The notes beneath the pieces are model-generated. The model searched no databases. It had not been told where the DNA came from and saw only the letters and a program-made list of their open reading frames with translations. The position numbers and the translations under genes were made by a program. A DNA stretch of 64,000 nt from Thermoanaerobacterium xylanolyticum LX-11 (lineage in GTDB: Bacteria; Bacillota; Thermoanaerobacteria; Thermoanaerobacterales; Thermoanaerobacteraceae): assembly GCF_000189775.2 (NCBI RefSeq), contig NC_015555.1, forward strand, positions 2,243,001-2,307,000, given 5' to 3'. Below, one piece after another: positions 61,773 to 64,000 of the stretch; position 1 is the stretch's first letter; each line of letters starts with the position of its first letter.

Positions 61773-63557
61773 TTAAGCTCCTTCACTTAAAAATTTGTAC
61801 TGTGACATGTAGAGGTCGTAATAAAGGCCTTTAAGATTCATAAGCTCATCATGCGTCCCTACCTCTACGATTCTTCCTCCATCTACCACCATTATCCTAT
61901 CGGCATCCCTTATGGTAGAAAGCCTGTGGGCTATAACAAAAGACGTCCTTCCAGAAAGAAGCTTTTTTATACCTTGTTGCACAAGCCTTTCCGTCTGAGT
62001 ATCTATGTTAGATGTGGCTTCATCTAAAATCAATATTCGCGGGTTTGCTAGAAGTGCCCTTGCAAATGATATTAACTGTCTTTGCCCTACAGAAAGCCTT
62101 GATCCTCTCTCGTTTACCTCTGTATCATAGCCTTTTTCCATTTTCATTATGAATTCATGGGCATTTACCGCTTTTGCCGCTGCTATGATTTCATCATCTG
62201 TGGCATCAAGTTTTCCGTACCTTATGTTTTCCTTTATTGTATCCGAAAACAAAAACGTATCCTGCAGCATTATGCCCATCTGGCTTCTCAGAGACTCCAG
62301 CTCCACATGCTTTATGTCTTTTCCATCTATCAAGACAGCTCCTTTAGACGGATCGTAAAAACGGCTTATGAGATTTACAATCGTAGTCTTTCCTGCACCG
62401 GTAGGACCAACAAGTGCGATAGTTTCGCCAGCATTAACTTTAAAACTTACATTATCTAAAACAACATTGCCATCGTCATAACCAAACGTTACATTTTTAA
62501 ACTCCACATTTCCTTTTATCTTAGGCATTTTAATAGCATTTTTCATGTCTACAATATCTGGCTCAATGTCCATTATCTCAAATATTCTCTCTGCAGATGC
62601 AAACGACATGACCAAACTGTTGTAAAAATTGCTTATGTCGAGAATTGGCCTCCAAAACATGCCTATATACATGGTAAATGCTATTATTGTCCCGATTGTA
62701 ATACCGTATCCCATAAACTTTGCGCTAAAATAATAAAGTATGACAGCTCCAATCCCATAAGACGCATCAACCATAGGCCAAAAAAGGTCATTCAATCTCA
62801 CAGCTTTAATAAAACTGTCCATCATATCTTTGACAAGTTTAAAGAACACTGAAGAAGTCTTGTCTTCATTCGCAAATTCCTGTACAACTTTTATCCCTGA
62901 AAAATCTTCATGTGTATACGCATTAAATGTAGACCTCTTTCTTCTAAATTCCTGCCATCTTCTTCTCGATAAAGTCTCCACCGAAAAAAGACCAATCACA
63001 AGCATCGGCAGCAAAATCATGGAAGCCATAGCCAATTTGCTATTTAAATAAAACATCATAGCGCCAACACATATTACCGTCAATATCTGCGGTATAAAAT
63101 TTGTAACGCTGTTATTAAATAAATCCTGTAGTGAATTCACATCACCTATAACCCTTGCTAAAATTTTCCCTACTGGCCTTGAGTCAAAAAAAGAAAACGA
63201 AAGCTTCTGTATGTGGCTATATAATTCATGCCTTATATTTAAAAGTATATCATTTGTGACAGAAGCCATCTTTACTATCCTGGTTCTTGATGCCATCATC
63301 GCTAAGAAATTTAATGACACCATCAAAATTCCGATGATAAATAGCCCATTTATATCGCCATTTCGTATGTTTTTATCAATGGCCGTCTTCATAAGAACCG
63401 GGTTTATCAAACTTACAGTCATCTCAAATATCAAAAACATTATCACAACAAATACCTTAAACTTGTATCTGCCAAGGTAGCTGAAAAGCCTTTTTAATAT
63501 GACAAAATTCGACATTCGCCTTAAATCTTCATCTTGCTTTACCATATTTTTAGCCAT
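61773..63557 (-). CDS. ABC exporter, half-transporter with fused ATPase (second of a heterodimeric pair)
   Basis: About 594 residues. Six membrane segments (about 30-310), then ATPase: Walker A ALVGPTGAGKTTIVNLISRF, Q-loop MGIMLQDTFLFSDTI, signature RGSRLSVGQRQLISFARA, Walker B ILILDEATSNID, H-loop VIAHRLSTIRDADR. Catalytic Glu present. The start ATG 63557 has GGAGG. Its partner ends 33 bp upstream; the pair looks like BmrCD/YheIH-type heterodimeric multidrug or peptide exporters. Confidence 0.92.
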   Translation of the reverse strand: MAKNMVKQDEDLRRMSNFVILKRLFSYLGRYKFKVFVVIMFLIFEMTVSLINPVLMKTAIDKNIRNGDINGLFIIGILMVSLNFLAMMASRTRIVKMASVTNDILLNIRHELYSHIQKLSFSFFDSRPVGKILARVIGDVNSLQDLFNNSVTNFIPQILTVICVGAMMFYLNSKLAMASMILLPMLVIGLFSVETLSRRRWQEFRRKRSTFNAYTHEDFSGIKVVQEFANEDKTSSVFFKLVKDMMDSFIKAVRLNDLFWPMVDASYGIGAVILYYFSAKFMGYGITIGTIIAFTMYIGMFWRPILDISNFYNSLVMSFASAERIFEIMDIEPDIVDMKNAIKMPKIKGNVEFKNVTFGYDDGNVVLDNVSFKVNAGETIALVGPTGAGKTTIVNLISRFYDPSKGAVLIDGKDIKHVELESLRSQMGIMLQDTFLFSDTIKENIRYGKLDATDDEIIAAAKAVNAHEFIMKMEKGYDTEVNERGSRLSVGQRQLISFARALLANPRILILDEATSNIDTQTERLVQQGIKKLLSGRTSFVIAHRLSTIRDADRIMVVDGGRIVEVGTHDELMNLKGLYYDLYMSQYKFLSEGA

Positions 63558-63590
63558 CTTCGTGCCTCCCTCCATCGTTTGACGAACATT

Positions 63591-64000
63591 TTAGCTGCAA
63601 GCATCCGGAATGCTGTACTCTTCATCGCTAAAATCTTTAAACTGCTCGAGATAAATCTCGTAATACCTACCTCTCTTTTTAAGAAGCTCATCATGGGTTC
63701 CCTTCTCAACGATACGTCCATCTTCCATGTAAAGGATCATGTCTGCATTTTTAACAGCCGATATTCTATGAGCAATGATAAACGTCGTAGCGTTTTTCCG
63801 CCTTTCACTTAAATTTTTTAAAAGTCTAAATTCTGTATCCATGTCAAGTGCAGATGTCGCATCATCAAGTATCAATATCTTCGCATCCCTTATAAGGGCT
63901 CTCGCAATGGCTATCCTTTGCTTTTGACCACCTGATAAGCCGATACCTCTTTCACCTACTATCGTATCGTACTTGTCGTCAAACTCCTCAACAAAATCAT
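63591..64000 (-). CDS. ABC exporter half-transporter, first gene of the pair (5' part beyond window)
   Basis: Only the last ~135 residues are inside. GERGIGLSGGQKQRIAIARA (signature), KILILDDATSALDMD (Walker B followed by Asp, not Glu), FIIAHRISAVKNADM (H-loop). The Asp in place of the catalytic Glu means this half has a degenerate ATP site, as in heterodimeric exporters. Strongly coupled to 61773-63557. Confidence 0.9.
   Translation of the reverse strand, partial: DFVEEFDDKYDTIVGERGIGLSGGQKQRIAIARALIRDAKILILDDATSALDMDTEFRLLKNLSERRKNATTFIIAHRISAVKNADMILYMEDGRIVEKGTHDELLKKRGRYYEIYLEQFKDFSDEEYSIPDACS

Overview
The window reads as chromosome of a low-GC, spore-forming, flagellated, anaerobic thermophilic Firmicute. 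Thermoanaerobacterium or a close relative is my best guess, by gene style and order, not by database search. Support: AT-rich sequence with strong GGAGG sites and frequent TTG/GTG starts, an iron-dependent butanol-type alcohol dehydrogenase, SLH-anchored surface proteins, and two sporulation blocks in Bacillus/Clostridium order (DUF1779-murA; spoIID-spoIIQ; spoIIID-mbl-flgF/flgG-like; rho-tal-fba-spo0F-like). Most genes lie on the minus strand.

Layout. 1-7.5 kb: flavin oxidoreductase (cut by the window edge) divergent from a LysR regulator, an SGNH hydrolase, a two-gene exopolysaccharide-type operon, a PIN-like/UPF0175 toxin-antitoxin pair between two copies of an alcohol-dehydrogenase 3' end plus terminator, and the intact dehydrogenase. 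7.5-9.9 kb: a collagen-like, probably spore-surface protein with a sigma-K-like promoter, followed by a glycosyltransferase. 9.9-16.2 kb: chemotaxis receptor, pgeF, a small membrane protein, a ferredoxin-like DUF362 protein, murJ, fabZ. 16.2-20.3 kb: a compact putative type I toxin/antisense-RNA locus, then an insertion sequence inserted into a second copy of itself, next to a beheaded ABC-transporter gene.

20.3-25.9 kb: a development block, in transcription order spoIID, spoIIQ, spoIIID, mbl, two flagellar rod genes and a FlgJ-type gene, with recognisable sigma-E and sigma-F type promoters. 25.9-35.1 kb: a surface operon, one ~1750-residue TIG-repeat protein and two SLH proteins, behind a leader with a terminator and Spo0A-box-like sites. 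35.5-40.6 kb: thiamine-binding-type protein, a YvrJ/DUF2922/DUF1659 trio of tiny genes, pepV, an amino-acid permease, a nucleoside-phosphorylase-like gene. 40.8-57.8 kb: envelope and housekeeping run (murA, DUF1779, wecB, tagO/wecA, dCMP deaminase, upp, rpiB, ywlE-like, sua5, ZIP transporter, prfA, prmC, yqhQ-like, tdk, rpmE, rho, tal, fba, spo0F-like). 57.9-64 kb: secreted amidase, membrane-anchored FAD oxidoreductase, and a two-gene ABC exporter cut by the right edge.

How it fits together. Spo0F feeds the phosphorelay to Spo0A. Spo0A-box-like sites recur before mbl, the surface operon, the amidase gene and spo0F itself. Sigma-H, F, E and K style promoters then mark spo0F, spoIIQ, spoIID/spoIIID and the collagen-like gene. 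The most unusual features are the self-nested IS, the type I toxin locus beside it, the duplicated gene end around the toxin-antitoxin pair, and a hairpin that surrounds the spoIIQ forespore promoter. I saw no rRNA, tRNA or CRISPR array. Promoter and structure calls are by eye.
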